DNA of 64,000 nucleotides from contig NZ_FRBF01000008.1 of assembly GCF_900142545.1 (NCBI RefSeq), forward strand, positions 1-64,000, given 5' to 3'. The position numbers and the translations under genes are program-made. The first letter of the stretch is position 1; each line of letters opens with the position of its first letter. Source of the stretch: Fibrobacter sp. UWT2 (GTDB taxonomy: Bacteria > Fibrobacterota > Fibrobacteria > Fibrobacterales > Fibrobacteraceae). The notes beneath the pieces are model-generated. The model ran no database searches and was not told where the DNA came from. It saw only the letters and a list, made by a program, of their open reading frames with translations. This document shows, one piece after another, positions 28,751 to 36,375 of this stretch.

Positions 28751-28778
28751 GATATAAAAATAGCCTAAATTTGAGTCG
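28751..28778. promoter_or_regulatory. 28-bp divergent promoter region
   Basis: The two start codons are only 28 bp apart. Minus strand: TATTTT (28762-28757) then 6 nt to ATG at 28750. Plus strand: TAAATTTG (28766-28773) then 5 nt to ATG at 28779. Neither gene has a Shine-Dalgarno sequence. Each -35 region would have to lie inside the other gene. Confidence 0.45.
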
Positions 28779-29237
28779 ATGATGAAAGAGCTCCTCTACA
28801 ATTTGATACGAAAACACAAGTATAATATCTCTATCTATACCGAAGAGATCTTTGAAAGGCGTTGTCAAGAAGAAATTATCCGCAGCGATGAGGATGATAG
28901 CTCGTTTGTTTATCTGGAATTCGACTTTGAGACCTTGCGCAAGGAAATGCCTGAAGACGAAAAGTTCAATCAATTTTGGAAAGCCCTTTTCTCCGTGTTG
29001 AGTAGCGGGAGCCGCGGAAGCGATATTGTGGGCTTTCTGGAACATGAGTCGGGACTTGGGATGCTGATGCTTGATTCCAAGCTTGACGGCTGGCAACGCG
29101 TCAAGGGCCGTATAGAACAGAAGGCCGCTGTTGACCATTTTGAAAACATCAAGGATATTTTGGATAGAAACATAAAGCCGATTCTTTATCCGGCTTGTAT
29201 CCAGAATTTGACTCCGCAGGCCACTGCCGCTGTATAG
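28779..29237 (+). CDS. Small protein with a degenerate GGDEF-like fold
   Basis: 152 residues, no signal peptide. FERRCQEEIIRSDEDDSSFV, YLEFDFETL, ALFSVLSSGSRGSDIVGFLE and LGMLMLDSKLDGWQRVKGRI follow the order of GGDEF-domain elements (F-x3-L-x2-E-x2-R, beta strand ending in Asp, LR-x2-D, and the strand before the TD...GA motif), but the GGDEF signature itself is missing. Similar degenerate domains occur in polysaccharide-synthesis proteins. It precedes the GT4 gene by 2 nt, which fits such a role. The assignment is by eye. Confidence 0.4.
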   Translation: MMKELLYNLIRKHKYNISIYTEEIFERRCQEEIIRSDEDDSSFVYLEFDFETLRKEMPEDEKFNQFWKALFSVLSSGSRGSDIVGFLEHESGLGMLMLDSKLDGWQRVKGRIEQKAAVDHFENIKDILDRNIKPILYPACIQNLTPQATAAV

Positions 29238-29239
29238 TT

Positions 29240-30436
29240 ATGGCTGTCTCGAAGGTTCTTGTTATCGGTTCGGTCTACCCGCGTTTTCACGAAGACGCAG
29301 AAGTCCCCTGGTTACGCACTTCCATTGCGCATCTCAAGAAAGCGGGGCTTGATATACAAGTTCTGGCTCCGTCTTACAAGGGACTCAAAAGCCACGAAAT
29401 CGATGGCGTGAAGGTGAACCGCTTCCGCTATGCGCCCGCCTCTTGGGAATTCTTGACGCACGAAGAAGGCGCTCCCAGCAAGATGGCGAACAAGCCTTGG
29501 CTTCAACTGCTCGCGATTCCTTATATCATCAGCGGGTTCTTCAAGTGCATTAAAATCTGCCGCAAGTTTAAGCCCGACATCATCCATGCGCATTGGCCGT
29601 TTCCGCATGCCTACATCGCGCTCGGTGCCGCTAAGTTGTTCAAGATTCCGCTGGTGTTGAATTTTCACGGCGCTGAGCTTCTGCTGATTCGCAAAAAGAA
29701 ATGGGTCAAGCCGCTCCTTAAATTTGCAATCGGCCAGGCGCAAGCCGTGTTTGCGAACTCGAGTTTTACCGCCAGCAAAATCAAGGCGCTCCGCAATGTC
29801 GATGTCGAGTGGAGCCCGTATGGCACAACTTTAGAGACGGGGACGGGGAACGCCGAACCGCATCCGATAAACAGCAAGTTCAAAATCTTGTTTGTCGGGC
29901 GCCACATTGAACGCAAGGGCATTTGCTACCTGATTGAAGCGGCCAAGTACCTGCCCCGCGACCAGTTCGAAATCCGCATCGTAGGTGTCGGCGATTTGAC
30001 CGAAGATTTGAAAAGACTCGCTTCGGAGTCTGCGGCCCCGAATTCCGCCGAAATCATCTTCACCGGCAAGCTTTCGCCCGAAGCGCTCGCCAATGAATAC
30101 AAGACTGCCAATGTCTTCACGCTCCCGGCGATTGTCGACAGCAAGGGTGACACCGAAGGCCTCGGCGTCGTACTCATCGAGGCCATGGAACTCGGCCTCC
30201 CGATTGTGGCAAGCAATGTGGGCGGAATCCCTGACGTTGTCATTGACGGCGAAACGGGAATCCTCGTTCCTGAAAAAGACCCCGAGGCCCTCGCAAACGC
30301 TTACAAGCGCCTCGCCGCCGAGCCCGGACTCATAAAGCAATTACTCGCCGGCGCCCAGAAGCGCATCAACGAATGCTTTACCTGGGACGGAATCATCGAG
30401 CGTCAAATCGCAGTCTATAACAAAGTCTTGAAATAA
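29240..30436 (+). CDS. Glycosyltransferase family 4 protein
   Basis: 398 residues from the ATG giving MAVSKVLVIGSVYPR, 2 nt after the previous stop. The N-terminal Rossmann half has PDIIHAHWPFPHAYIALGAA. The C-terminal half has FVGRHIERKGICYLIEAA and the GT4 signature EGLGVVLIEAMELGLPIVAS (about residues 310-330, with the conserved Glu pair). It probably transfers a nucleotide-activated sugar with retention of configuration to a cell-surface glycan. The acceptor is unknown. Confidence 0.88.
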   Translation: MAVSKVLVIGSVYPRFHEDAEVPWLRTSIAHLKKAGLDIQVLAPSYKGLKSHEIDGVKVNRFRYAPASWEFLTHEEGAPSKMANKPWLQLLAIPYIISGFFKCIKICRKFKPDIIHAHWPFPHAYIALGAAKLFKIPLVLNFHGAELLLIRKKKWVKPLLKFAIGQAQAVFANSSFTASKIKALRNVDVEWSPYGTTLETGTGNAEPHPINSKFKILFVGRHIERKGICYLIEAAKYLPRDQFEIRIVGVGDLTEDLKRLASESAAPNSAEIIFTGKLSPEALANEYKTANVFTLPAIVDSKGDTEGLGVVLIEAMELGLPIVASNVGGIPDVVIDGETGILVPEKDPEALANAYKRLAAEPGLIKQLLAGAQKRINECFTWDGIIERQIAVYNKVLK

Positions 30437-30445
30437 TTTTAAAGA

Positions 30446-30459
30446 CTCCCGCGAGGGAG
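30446..30459 (+). terminator. Weak hairpin after the glycosyltransferase gene
   Basis: CTCCC-GCGA-GGGAG, a five-pair stem with tetraloop, 9 nt after the stop. The run of T after it is poor (CCTTTGCTG), so termination is uncertain. Confidence 0.4.
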
Positions 30460-30555
30460 CCTTTGCTGTATTATTTTTGATACTTGTTGTGTATTTAAAT
30501 AATTACTTGAGTAAAAATGGATGCTTTTTTTAAATTTGTTCGTATTATGTTGTTG

Positions 30556-31209
30556 ATGAAAAACATTGCAATAGTCTTCTTTTGTTTTCTTTTGTTGGCT
30601 TGTTCTGAAAGTTCTACAGAACCGGAGGTGTTTGACGCCCGCAGGGTGTGTCCGGAAAACAAACGAGGCACGTTTGTTGACGATCGTGACGGGCAAGTAT
30701 ATAAATATACGACTATTGGCAATCAGGTGTGGATGGCCGAGAACTTGAATTATAAAATGGAGTCTGGCTCGTATGATGCGTATTCATCATCTTGCAGCTC
30801 AGTAGAAGATAATTGTGATGGGCGAGGATTGTCATATTCGTATGATGTTGTTCAGGAGGCTTGTCCCAAGGGCTGGCATTTGCCAGAACAAAAAGAATGG
30901 GATAAATTAATCGAAAAAATGGGTGGGGCTGAAATTGCGGGAGAACGCTTAAAGGCTGTTGATGGGTGGCATCCCTTAAATCGAGATGACCCTCTCGGTG
31001 GTACAGATGATTGTGGTTTTTCCCTTAAATCGGCAGTTTCATCTAACACAAGTGGAAAGGGGTATACTGCTGAATTGTGGTCGGCGACTAAAGCTCCGCA
31101 TTCATATAGAACGCTTGTCACGATATACTTTTATTCGAATAAATCATGGGTGAGTAATTTAGATGGTATAGATAGAGATAACTTTTCTATCCGTTGTATT
31201 AAAGATTGA
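30556..31209 (+). CDS. FISUMP-domain lipoprotein 1
   Basis: 217 residues from the ATG giving MKNIAIVFFCFLLLAC; earlier in-frame ATGs at 30517 and 30547 are possible. The lipobox LLAC points to a lipoprotein. The mature part is the Fibrobacter succinogenes major paralogous domain (TIGR02145): RDGQVYKYTTIGNQVWMAE, CPKGWHLPEQKEWDKL and the ending FSIRCIKD. These abundant surface proteins have no established function; the domain resembles sulfatase-modifying/C-type-lectin-like folds. The gene is markedly AT-rich compared with its neighbours and is followed directly by a paralogue. Confidence 0.85.
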   Translation: MKNIAIVFFCFLLLACSESSTEPEVFDARRVCPENKRGTFVDDRDGQVYKYTTIGNQVWMAENLNYKMESGSYDAYSSSCSSVEDNCDGRGLSYSYDVVQEACPKGWHLPEQKEWDKLIEKMGGAEIAGERLKAVDGWHPLNRDDPLGGTDDCGFSLKSAVSSNTSGKGYTAELWSATKAPHSYRTLVTIYFYSNKSWVSNLDGIDRDNFSIRCIKD

Positions 31210-31221
31210 TCTAGGGAAAAA

Positions 31222-31923
31222 ATGAACAACTTCCTGAAACTGTTATTTTCTGGTGCGGTGCTGCTTTTGACGGCGTGCACGACTGATTCTGGTGAATCTA
31301 GTGTAGTCGATGATTTTGATGCAAGTGTTGTGTGCCCGGCTGAGGGGACAAACGCCTATGGTATGCCGAACCGTGGCACGTTTGTAGACGAGCGAGATGG
31401 TCAGGAATACAAGTACACGACTATTGGTGAGCAAGTATGGATGGCCGAGAATCTGAACTACAATGCAGTGGGCAGTATTTGCCAGGGCAAGGATGAGTCG
31501 AAGTGTGAACTATACGGCAGATTGTATAGGTATACTTGGCAGGATCGGAATACAGGACGTGATACCATAAATTGGGACTTTATTGATTCTGTGTGTCCGC
31601 CCGGCTGGCACTTGCCTAAATTAGCTGAATGGGAAAAATTGGCATCCTATGTTGGGGGGATGGATTCCGAAATTGCCGCCTCAAGGTTAAAGTCTGTTGA
31701 CGGATGGGAAAATAGCAACTGGGGGGCTGGTGTTAATGTGTGTGGCTTTTCTGTTTTGCCATCGGGGTATTTTTCGTATGAAAGCTCTTATGAAGGGCAT
31801 TGTGGCTTTTTCTTGTCATCTACAGCTGACTATGAAAATGTGAACAATCGAATTATATTTTGCATGCTAATGGAATTTGATTCTGTAATAGGGAGTTATA
31901 ATATTCGTTGTATTAAGGACTAA
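31222..31923 (+). CDS. FISUMP-domain lipoprotein 2
   Basis: 233 residues. Signal peptide with lipobox LLTAC at residues 15-19, then a short linker and the FISUMP domain: RDGQEYKYTTIGEQVWMAE, CPPGWHLPKLAEWEKLASYV and the ending YNIRCIKD. It is a paralogue of the preceding gene, 12 nt away, but the middle region differs (YGRLYRYTWQDR is closer to the family consensus). The four-base gap to the next gene suggests one operon. Confidence 0.88.
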   Translation: MNNFLKLLFSGAVLLLTACTTDSGESSVVDDFDASVVCPAEGTNAYGMPNRGTFVDERDGQEYKYTTIGEQVWMAENLNYNAVGSICQGKDESKCELYGRLYRYTWQDRNTGRDTINWDFIDSVCPPGWHLPKLAEWEKLASYVGGMDSEIAASRLKSVDGWENSNWGAGVNVCGFSVLPSGYFSYESSYEGHCGFFLSSTADYENVNNRIIFCMLMEFDSVIGSYNIRCIKD

Positions 31924-31926
31924 AGC

Positions 31927-32562
31927 ATGAAAAAGATAGCTTTATTTTTGTGTTTTTTTGCCATGTCTTCATTCTCGTTGACACTCGATCAAGTGCGCAT
32001 GAGCTTAAACAAAAGTGCTGCTAATAGAGATTCTTCTGAGATGAAGATTCGTACTACAGTTAATTCTGCGTTTGGTTCTCAGGTTGTTTCTGTGTATATT
32101 GTTCAAAAAGGAAAATCAAAGGTCTATTCAGAAATAAAAGCTTCTTTTTTGAACCAACGAAGTATCATTAATGGCAATCGAATGAAGGTTGTTGATTTAA
32201 ATACGAAAAAGTTTCAGATTGTTCCGTATAATGGCGAGTCCTTAGAGGCTCTGTCTTATGCGAAGTTTAACCCATTGGATTCTGGTGAATGGGAAGAACC
32301 TAAATTTGTTTCGGAGAATTTGTATTCGATCAAGGGTGATAAAGGAACTTTGTTCTATGATTCTAAGAGAAAGCGAATAGAAAAAATGGAATCTGTTGAT
32401 GCAGAAAAAAATGTGTTAACAACTTTTACTTATGATGGTGAAGGCAACTTTAAGTCTATGAAAACATCTGTTATCTCAAATGGAAAAGAAACGACTGTTG
32501 TTACTGAAATTTTGATGCTCAGAAGTTCAGCGAAGTTCCCTGATCGATTATTTGAATTTTGA
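31927..32562 (+). CDS. LolA-like periplasmic protein
   Basis: 211 residues with a signal peptide (about 1-18, MKKIALFLCFFAMSSFSLT). The mature protein alternates beta strands with charged turns (VYIVQKGKSKVYSEIK, TLFYDSKRKRIEKME, TTFTYDGEGNFKSMKT), as in the half-barrel LolA/LolB fold of lipoprotein carriers. It follows two lipoprotein genes in the same AT-rich island, with AAGGA ahead of the ATG. The call is tentative; it lacks motifs that would make it certain. Confidence 0.45.
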   Translation: MKKIALFLCFFAMSSFSLTLDQVRMSLNKSAANRDSSEMKIRTTVNSAFGSQVVSVYIVQKGKSKVYSEIKASFLNQRSIINGNRMKVVDLNTKKFQIVPYNGESLEALSYAKFNPLDSGEWEEPKFVSENLYSIKGDKGTLFYDSKRKRIEKMESVDAEKNVLTTFTYDGEGNFKSMKTSVISNGKETTVVTEILMLRSSAKFPDRLFEF

Positions 32563-32606
32563 TTCTGTCATTCAAATAATCAATCGTCACATTTCTTTTA
32601 ATATCA

Positions 32607-32630
32607 AAAAGCGCCATGTTTGGCGCTTTT
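32607..32630. terminator. Bidirectional terminator
   Basis: AAAAGCGCCA-TGTT-TGGCGCTTTT, a perfect ten-pair stem with A and T ends on both strands. It lies between the convergent LolA-like and phosphoesterase genes and can serve both. Confidence 0.88.
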
Positions 32631-32637
32631 GAAGTTT

Positions 32638-33879
32638 TTACTGATTTTCTTGGTTTTTCGTTTTGAACTTGATGACCCAGATTTCGGAGTCGCTTCCTAC
32701 GCGTACCGGAGGACCCCAGCAGTCGAAACCGGAGCTCACGAGCCAAAGGACTCCGCCGAGAGCGCCCTTGCCGTAGGCGAGTTTCCACACGTAGTCAATA
32801 ATAAAGGTAATGGGGAAGAATTGACCGTCGTGGGTGTGTCCAGAAAGCGCGAAGTCCGGAAGCCTGCCGGCATGCATTTTTTCAATTCCCTTGGGCTGGT
32901 GATCCATCAAAATCCAGGGGCGGTTTACGACAACGGTATCGTAAGTAACCTGCGCGGCAATTGCTGCAGTTGTGTCTGTGAGCGAATCGGCGTTAGAATC
33001 CTGTGCGACCGTGGCTACGGAATCTGTGGAATCCTTGGGGTGCTCCACGAGCTTGATGGAGTCGGGAGTGAGTTCGCTAAGGGGCTTACGTTCAACGTCT
33101 CTGCCGCGGGCGACCATAAAGTCGGTACGGCCCGTGAAGCAGACTTCGCCAAGGCATGCGGTAGAATCGTCGAGCACCACGAAGCCTACCTTGCGCATCC
33201 ATTCTTCGGGGCTGTTGTCCGAGTTCGCCATGAACGCTTCGTGATTTCCGTTGATGGCAACTGCCGCCACTTTCGCTCCGGCGGTCAGTCTTTTGAACAA
33301 ACTATCGTAACCCGCGTGGTCCATCTTTTCGGTGGTAATATCTGCGAGGTCACCGCCGAATAACAAGTAGTCGGGTTTGATGGAATCGACTTGGGCAATG
33401 AACCTTTCGAGCTTTTGCGTATCAAAGAGCGGATCCACGTGGATATCGCTAAAGAATATGGCAGTAAAACTTTCGGTGTACTGGGAGGGCAAATCTACGG
33501 TGAGCAGGTTGGTTTTGTATTCGTCGTTATGCTGCATTCCGTAGCCCATGAACATGAACGTGACGGCAATAGAAATTCCAGCAAGCCAGCGGCCTACGCG
33601 GCGAACCTTGTGGCGGCTCAAGTGATGGGGTTGCGTAAAATAATAGCCGATTCTGTACAGCGTCCAGGGAATGTAAAGAATTAGAGAGTTTGGAATCCAG
33701 ACGGCAAAAAACGTGACTAGGCAACTTCCGATAAAGGTGCCTCTAAAAAACATGCCCACAAGAATAAGGAATAAAACGGATGCGCCAATAATTATCCCGA
33801 TTTTACCTTTGGCAGTGGAACTGACATTGATAAAGATCAGTACAAGGGCTGCAAGCAGTATGAATAGGAATGCAATCAT
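32638..33879 (-). CDS. Membrane-anchored metallophosphoesterase
   Basis: 413 residues. Three or four N-terminal membrane spans are followed from about residue 145 by a calcineurin-like phosphoesterase domain: FFSDIHVDPLF, LLFGGDLAD, INGNHEAF and SGHTHDGQFFP, which hold the metal ligands. The layout is like YaeI-type enzymes, some of which cleave UDP-2,3-diacylglucosamine; that substrate is not shown here. A long insert rich in Asp, Ser and Thr sits before the last motif. TATTAT ends 6 nt before the ATG. Confidence 0.85.
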   Translation of the reverse strand: MIAFLFILLAALVLIFINVSSTAKGKIGIIIGASVLFLILVGMFFRGTFIGSCLVTFFAVWIPNSLILYIPWTLYRIGYYFTQPHHLSRHKVRRVGRWLAGISIAVTFMFMGYGMQHNDEYKTNLLTVDLPSQYTESFTAIFFSDIHVDPLFDTQKLERFIAQVDSIKPDYLLFGGDLADITTEKMDHAGYDSLFKRLTAGAKVAAVAINGNHEAFMANSDNSPEEWMRKVGFVVLDDSTACLGEVCFTGRTDFMVARGRDVERKPLSELTPDSIKLVEHPKDSTDSVATVAQDSNADSLTDTTAAIAAQVTYDTVVVNRPWILMDHQPKGIEKMHAGRLPDFALSGHTHDGQFFPITFIIDYVWKLAYGKGALGGVLWLVSSGFDCWGPPVRVGSDSEIWVIKFKTKNQENQ

Positions 33880-33885
33880 GCTTTA

Positions 33886-33891
33886 ATAATA
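33886..33891 (-). promoter_or_regulatory. -10-like TATTAT before the phosphoesterase gene
   Basis: TATTAT on the minus strand ends 6 nt before the ATG at 33879. No ribosome-binding site is present, so a leaderless transcript is predicted. Confidence 0.4.
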
Positions 33892-33914
33892 GTAAATCTA
33901 TTTTGGAGTTTAAC

Positions 33915-33922
33915 TATATTTG
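33915..33922 (+). promoter_or_regulatory. -10-like TATATTTG before the nucleotidyltransferase-like gene
   Basis: TATATTTG ends 7 nt before the ATG at 33930 with no Shine-Dalgarno sequence between. It faces the minus-strand element at 33886-33891, giving a compact divergent promoter region of 50 bp. Confidence 0.5.
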
Positions 33923-33929
33923 ACCCCGT

Positions 33930-34244
33930 ATGGCTTTATGTATTGAATCTGATCATTTGGAAAAGGTCCAGAGGATCCTGGCTCTTCATTTTGAAGGGTT
34001 GGAAGTTTGGGCGCATGGAGCCCGCGTGACGGGAGTGGATCTCACTCCCGATACGGAACTGGAGCTGGTGGTTATTTCTGAAAGCCGCCTTTCTTTTGAA
34101 GCGATGACTGCTGTAGAAAAGGCTTTTGTGGATAGCGGGCTCCCGTTCCGGGTCGATGTCATGGACTGGGCCAAGCTCCCTGAATCTCTCCAAAAACAAA
34201 TCAAGAAAGAACACGACGTGGTTCAAGCCGCTGCGGAATCCTAG
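33930..34244 (+). CDS. Degenerate MNT-type nucleotidyltransferase domain protein
   Basis: 104 residues, one small domain. VWAHGARVTGVDLTPDTELEL (about 31-51) aligns with the family pattern FGSRxxG...SDIDL, and FRVDVMDWAKLPESLQKQI matches the later DVVDLxxLP part. The GS is GA and both catalytic aspartates are glutamates (ELE in place of DID), so activity is doubtful. Most such proteins are antitoxins paired with HEPN proteins; no HEPN gene is adjacent. The next gene starts 3 nt after its stop. Confidence 0.65.
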   Translation: MALCIESDHLEKVQRILALHFEGLEVWAHGARVTGVDLTPDTELELVVISESRLSFEAMTAVEKAFVDSGLPFRVDVMDWAKLPESLQKQIKKEHDVVQAAAES

Positions 34245-34247
34245 TAT

Positions 34248-36041
34248 ATGAAACGTCTTTTACCTTTTGCTTTGGTGGCAATGCTTGCCGCTTCCGCTTT
34301 TGCCCAGGACGAAATTCGTGAGGCAAAGAACTTAATCCAGAACGGGCAGTGCGCCGAGGCCATTGCTCCCCTCCAGAGAGTCTACAAGTCCAGTTTCCGT
34401 AAGTCCTCCGGCGAAAAGGCTGCCGTGATGCTCACGGAATGCTACTTGCGCGAACACAAGCGCGACGAAGCCTTGAAGCTTTCTTCCCGCTTCTTGGAAT
34501 ACTACGTGAACACGGTGTATCGCGAACGTATGGAACTGGCAAATGCCATCGTGATGGTTGAAAAGGGTAACGTCTACGAAGGCGTTGAAGCGATGCTCCG
34601 CATTCTGGCCTACTCCAAGAACCCGGCCGCCCGCAGCCGTACCAAGGATGTGGCCATTCAGACGCTCGCCGCTTCGCTGTTGACTGCCGACCAGTTGCAG
34701 GCTCTTTTGGAAAAGTACCCGGTCGACAAGGACATCGTGGGCTGGATGCAGCTGCAGATTGGCCGTGAATGTCAGAATTCCAAGCGCTACCGCGCCGCCC
34801 GCTACTGGTACAAGAAGGTTGTGGCTGGTGGGGTAGCCGAAAACCTTTCCAACACCGCCGAGAAGGGACTTGAATCTTTGGAAGACCGCGGCGCCGGTAT
34901 GCCGACGGTGCTCGTGCTCGCCCCGTTGTCCGGCGACTATGCCGAATTTGGCTCGGCGGCCATTCAGGGCGTGATTCTCGCTCACGAAAAGGCCGGACTC
35001 AAGGGCAAGGTGAACCTGCGCGTGGCAGACACCCGTGCTGACGCCGCCCAGGCGCTCCTCCGCACCCAGCAGGCTGTCAACCAGGATAGCATTGTTGCAA
35101 TCATCGGCCCCATTATGAGTGCCCCGGCCGCAACCGTTGCCGCCTGGCTCGGCAGCAACTTCCAGAATATCCCGATGCTTACCCCGACCGCTACCGACGA
35201 CGGTATCGCCAAGATGGGCCCGAACATTTTCCAGGTGAACATTACCATGGATAACCTGGCAAAGAGCATCGCCGACTTTGCGACCAAGTGCTTGAACATT
35301 CGTGAATACGCTATCTTGAGCCCGCTCGGTGGCTATGGCGCCTCGATGTCGCAGAGCTTTACCACTGCCGTGGAACGCCGCGGCGGTTCCGTGATCGCCT
35401 TCCGTAACTACGAAGAAGGTCGCCCCGACTACAAGACTGAATTCAGCCTGCTGCGTGATGTTCGCTTCAAGCAGTTGAACCGCCGCCAGAACATTGCCCG
35501 CGGCGCAAGTGACCTTGATGCCGTGAATGCCAAGGAACGCCGCTTCTATATGCAGGATTCCACGTTCAACATTCCGGGTATCTTCATTCCGGCAACGAAC
35601 CCGGGTGATGCAGGCCTCATGGCGGGCCAGGTGGCCTTCAACAAGATTTCGGGCGTGCTGCTCGGTGCTTCCGGCTGGTACGGTCGCGAACTCTTGATCC
35701 AGGGCAAGCGCCAGGTCGACAGTTCCTACTTTAGCGTGCCTGCCATGGATATGGGCGGCAACAACGACGGCCTCAAGAAGTTCGTGAGCGACTTCAAGGA
35801 ACGCTGGGGTGCCGAACCGGGCGAAGACAGGGTGAGCGGACTCAGCTATGACGCTGCAAACATCGTGTTCAGCTCCATGGAGAAAAAGCCCAACAGCCTC
35901 ACGAACCTGATCAACTACACCGCAAACTTCCATGGCGTGTATGGGGAAATCAAGTTCAAGCGAGGCATGAACATGAACACCAAGATCGTGACCGTGAACA
36001 AGGGCAAGTTCGAAACCGTCGAAGGCTGCCCGGCTAAGTAA
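34248..36041 (+). CDS. Periplasmic binding protein, LivJ/LpoA-like, with N-terminal repeats
   Basis: 597 residues. Signal peptide ending ASAFA, then about 190 residues of TPR-like helices (LIQNGQCAEAIAPLQRVY, EKAAVMLTECYLREHKRDEA), then a type I periplasmic-binding domain starting MPTVLVLAPLSGDYAEFG with IVAIIGPIMSAPAATVAAWL. This two-part build resembles LpoA, the activator of penicillin-binding protein 1A, and the PF13458 binding proteins of amino-acid transporters. No permease or ATPase genes are nearby, so a non-transport role such as peptidoglycan-enzyme control is plausible. Confidence 0.75.
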   Translation: MKRLLPFALVAMLAASAFAQDEIREAKNLIQNGQCAEAIAPLQRVYKSSFRKSSGEKAAVMLTECYLREHKRDEALKLSSRFLEYYVNTVYRERMELANAIVMVEKGNVYEGVEAMLRILAYSKNPAARSRTKDVAIQTLAASLLTADQLQALLEKYPVDKDIVGWMQLQIGRECQNSKRYRAARYWYKKVVAGGVAENLSNTAEKGLESLEDRGAGMPTVLVLAPLSGDYAEFGSAAIQGVILAHEKAGLKGKVNLRVADTRADAAQALLRTQQAVNQDSIVAIIGPIMSAPAATVAAWLGSNFQNIPMLTPTATDDGIAKMGPNIFQVNITMDNLAKSIADFATKCLNIREYAILSPLGGYGASMSQSFTTAVERRGGSVIAFRNYEEGRPDYKTEFSLLRDVRFKQLNRRQNIARGASDLDAVNAKERRFYMQDSTFNIPGIFIPATNPGDAGLMAGQVAFNKISGVLLGASGWYGRELLIQGKRQVDSSYFSVPAMDMGGNNDGLKKFVSDFKERWGAEPGEDRVSGLSYDAANIVFSSMEKKPNSLTNLINYTANFHGVYGEIKFKRGMNMNTKIVTVNKGKFETVEGCPAK

Positions 36042-36078
36042 GACGAAAGGACGCCGCTTCGCGGCTACAGACGAAAGG
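36041..36078. repeat. Dispersed repeat AGACGAAAGG...ACAGACGAAAGG
   Basis: Two copies of AGACGAAAGG flank a hairpin GCCGC-TTC-GCGGC. It begins at the last base of the preceding stop codon. The same layout recurs on the minus strand at 63832-63793, again starting in a stop codon. Confidence 0.7.
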
Positions 36079-36083
36079 TATCA

Positions 36084-36119
36084 AAAAATTCCCGCAGTAG
36101 GCTCACTGCGGGAATTTTT
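36084..36119. terminator. Bidirectional terminator
   Basis: AAAAATTCCCGCAGT-AGGCTC-ACTGCGGGAATTTTT, a perfect 15-pair stem with A and T runs on both sides. It separates the binding-protein gene from the convergent small gene. Confidence 0.92.
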
Positions 36120-36156
36120 GTTTCTAGGAGGGAGAGAGTGAAACGCTTAGAGCGGG

Positions 36157-36375
36157 CTAGTCTTCTTCGAGCACCGGGTTCCAAAGCGAGGCGGCGACGT
36201 AGTCCGGGGAATCCCCGTTGCGGTAATAGGCGTGCAGGCTGTCGTCGTCCAAAAGGTCGTCCAGGTTTCCGCCTCCGGTTGCGTCCAGTTCTTCCTTGAC
36301 GCGGGCCTTGAATGCCATGAAGCCGGAGTGGATCATGTAGAATGACAATGCAGATGTTTTATGGAAAAGTTTCAT
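36157..36375 (-). CDS. Small acidic protein of unknown function
   Basis: 72 residues. GGAGG lies 5 nt before the ATG, a strong site that supports a real gene. The N-terminal third is weakly hydrophobic (ALSFYMIHSGFMAFKARV), the rest acidic (NLDDLLDDDSLHAYY, NPVLEED). I recognise no family. It is followed by the terminator at 36084-36119. Confidence 0.6.
   Translation of the reverse strand: MKLFHKTSALSFYMIHSGFMAFKARVKEELDATGGGNLDDLLDDDSLHAYYRNGDSPDYVAASLWNPVLEED

Noticed and set aside
34332-35933. A 533-codon minus-strand open frame
   Set aside because: Shadow of the LivJ/LpoA-like gene; His- and Ala-rich composition typical of an antisense frame.
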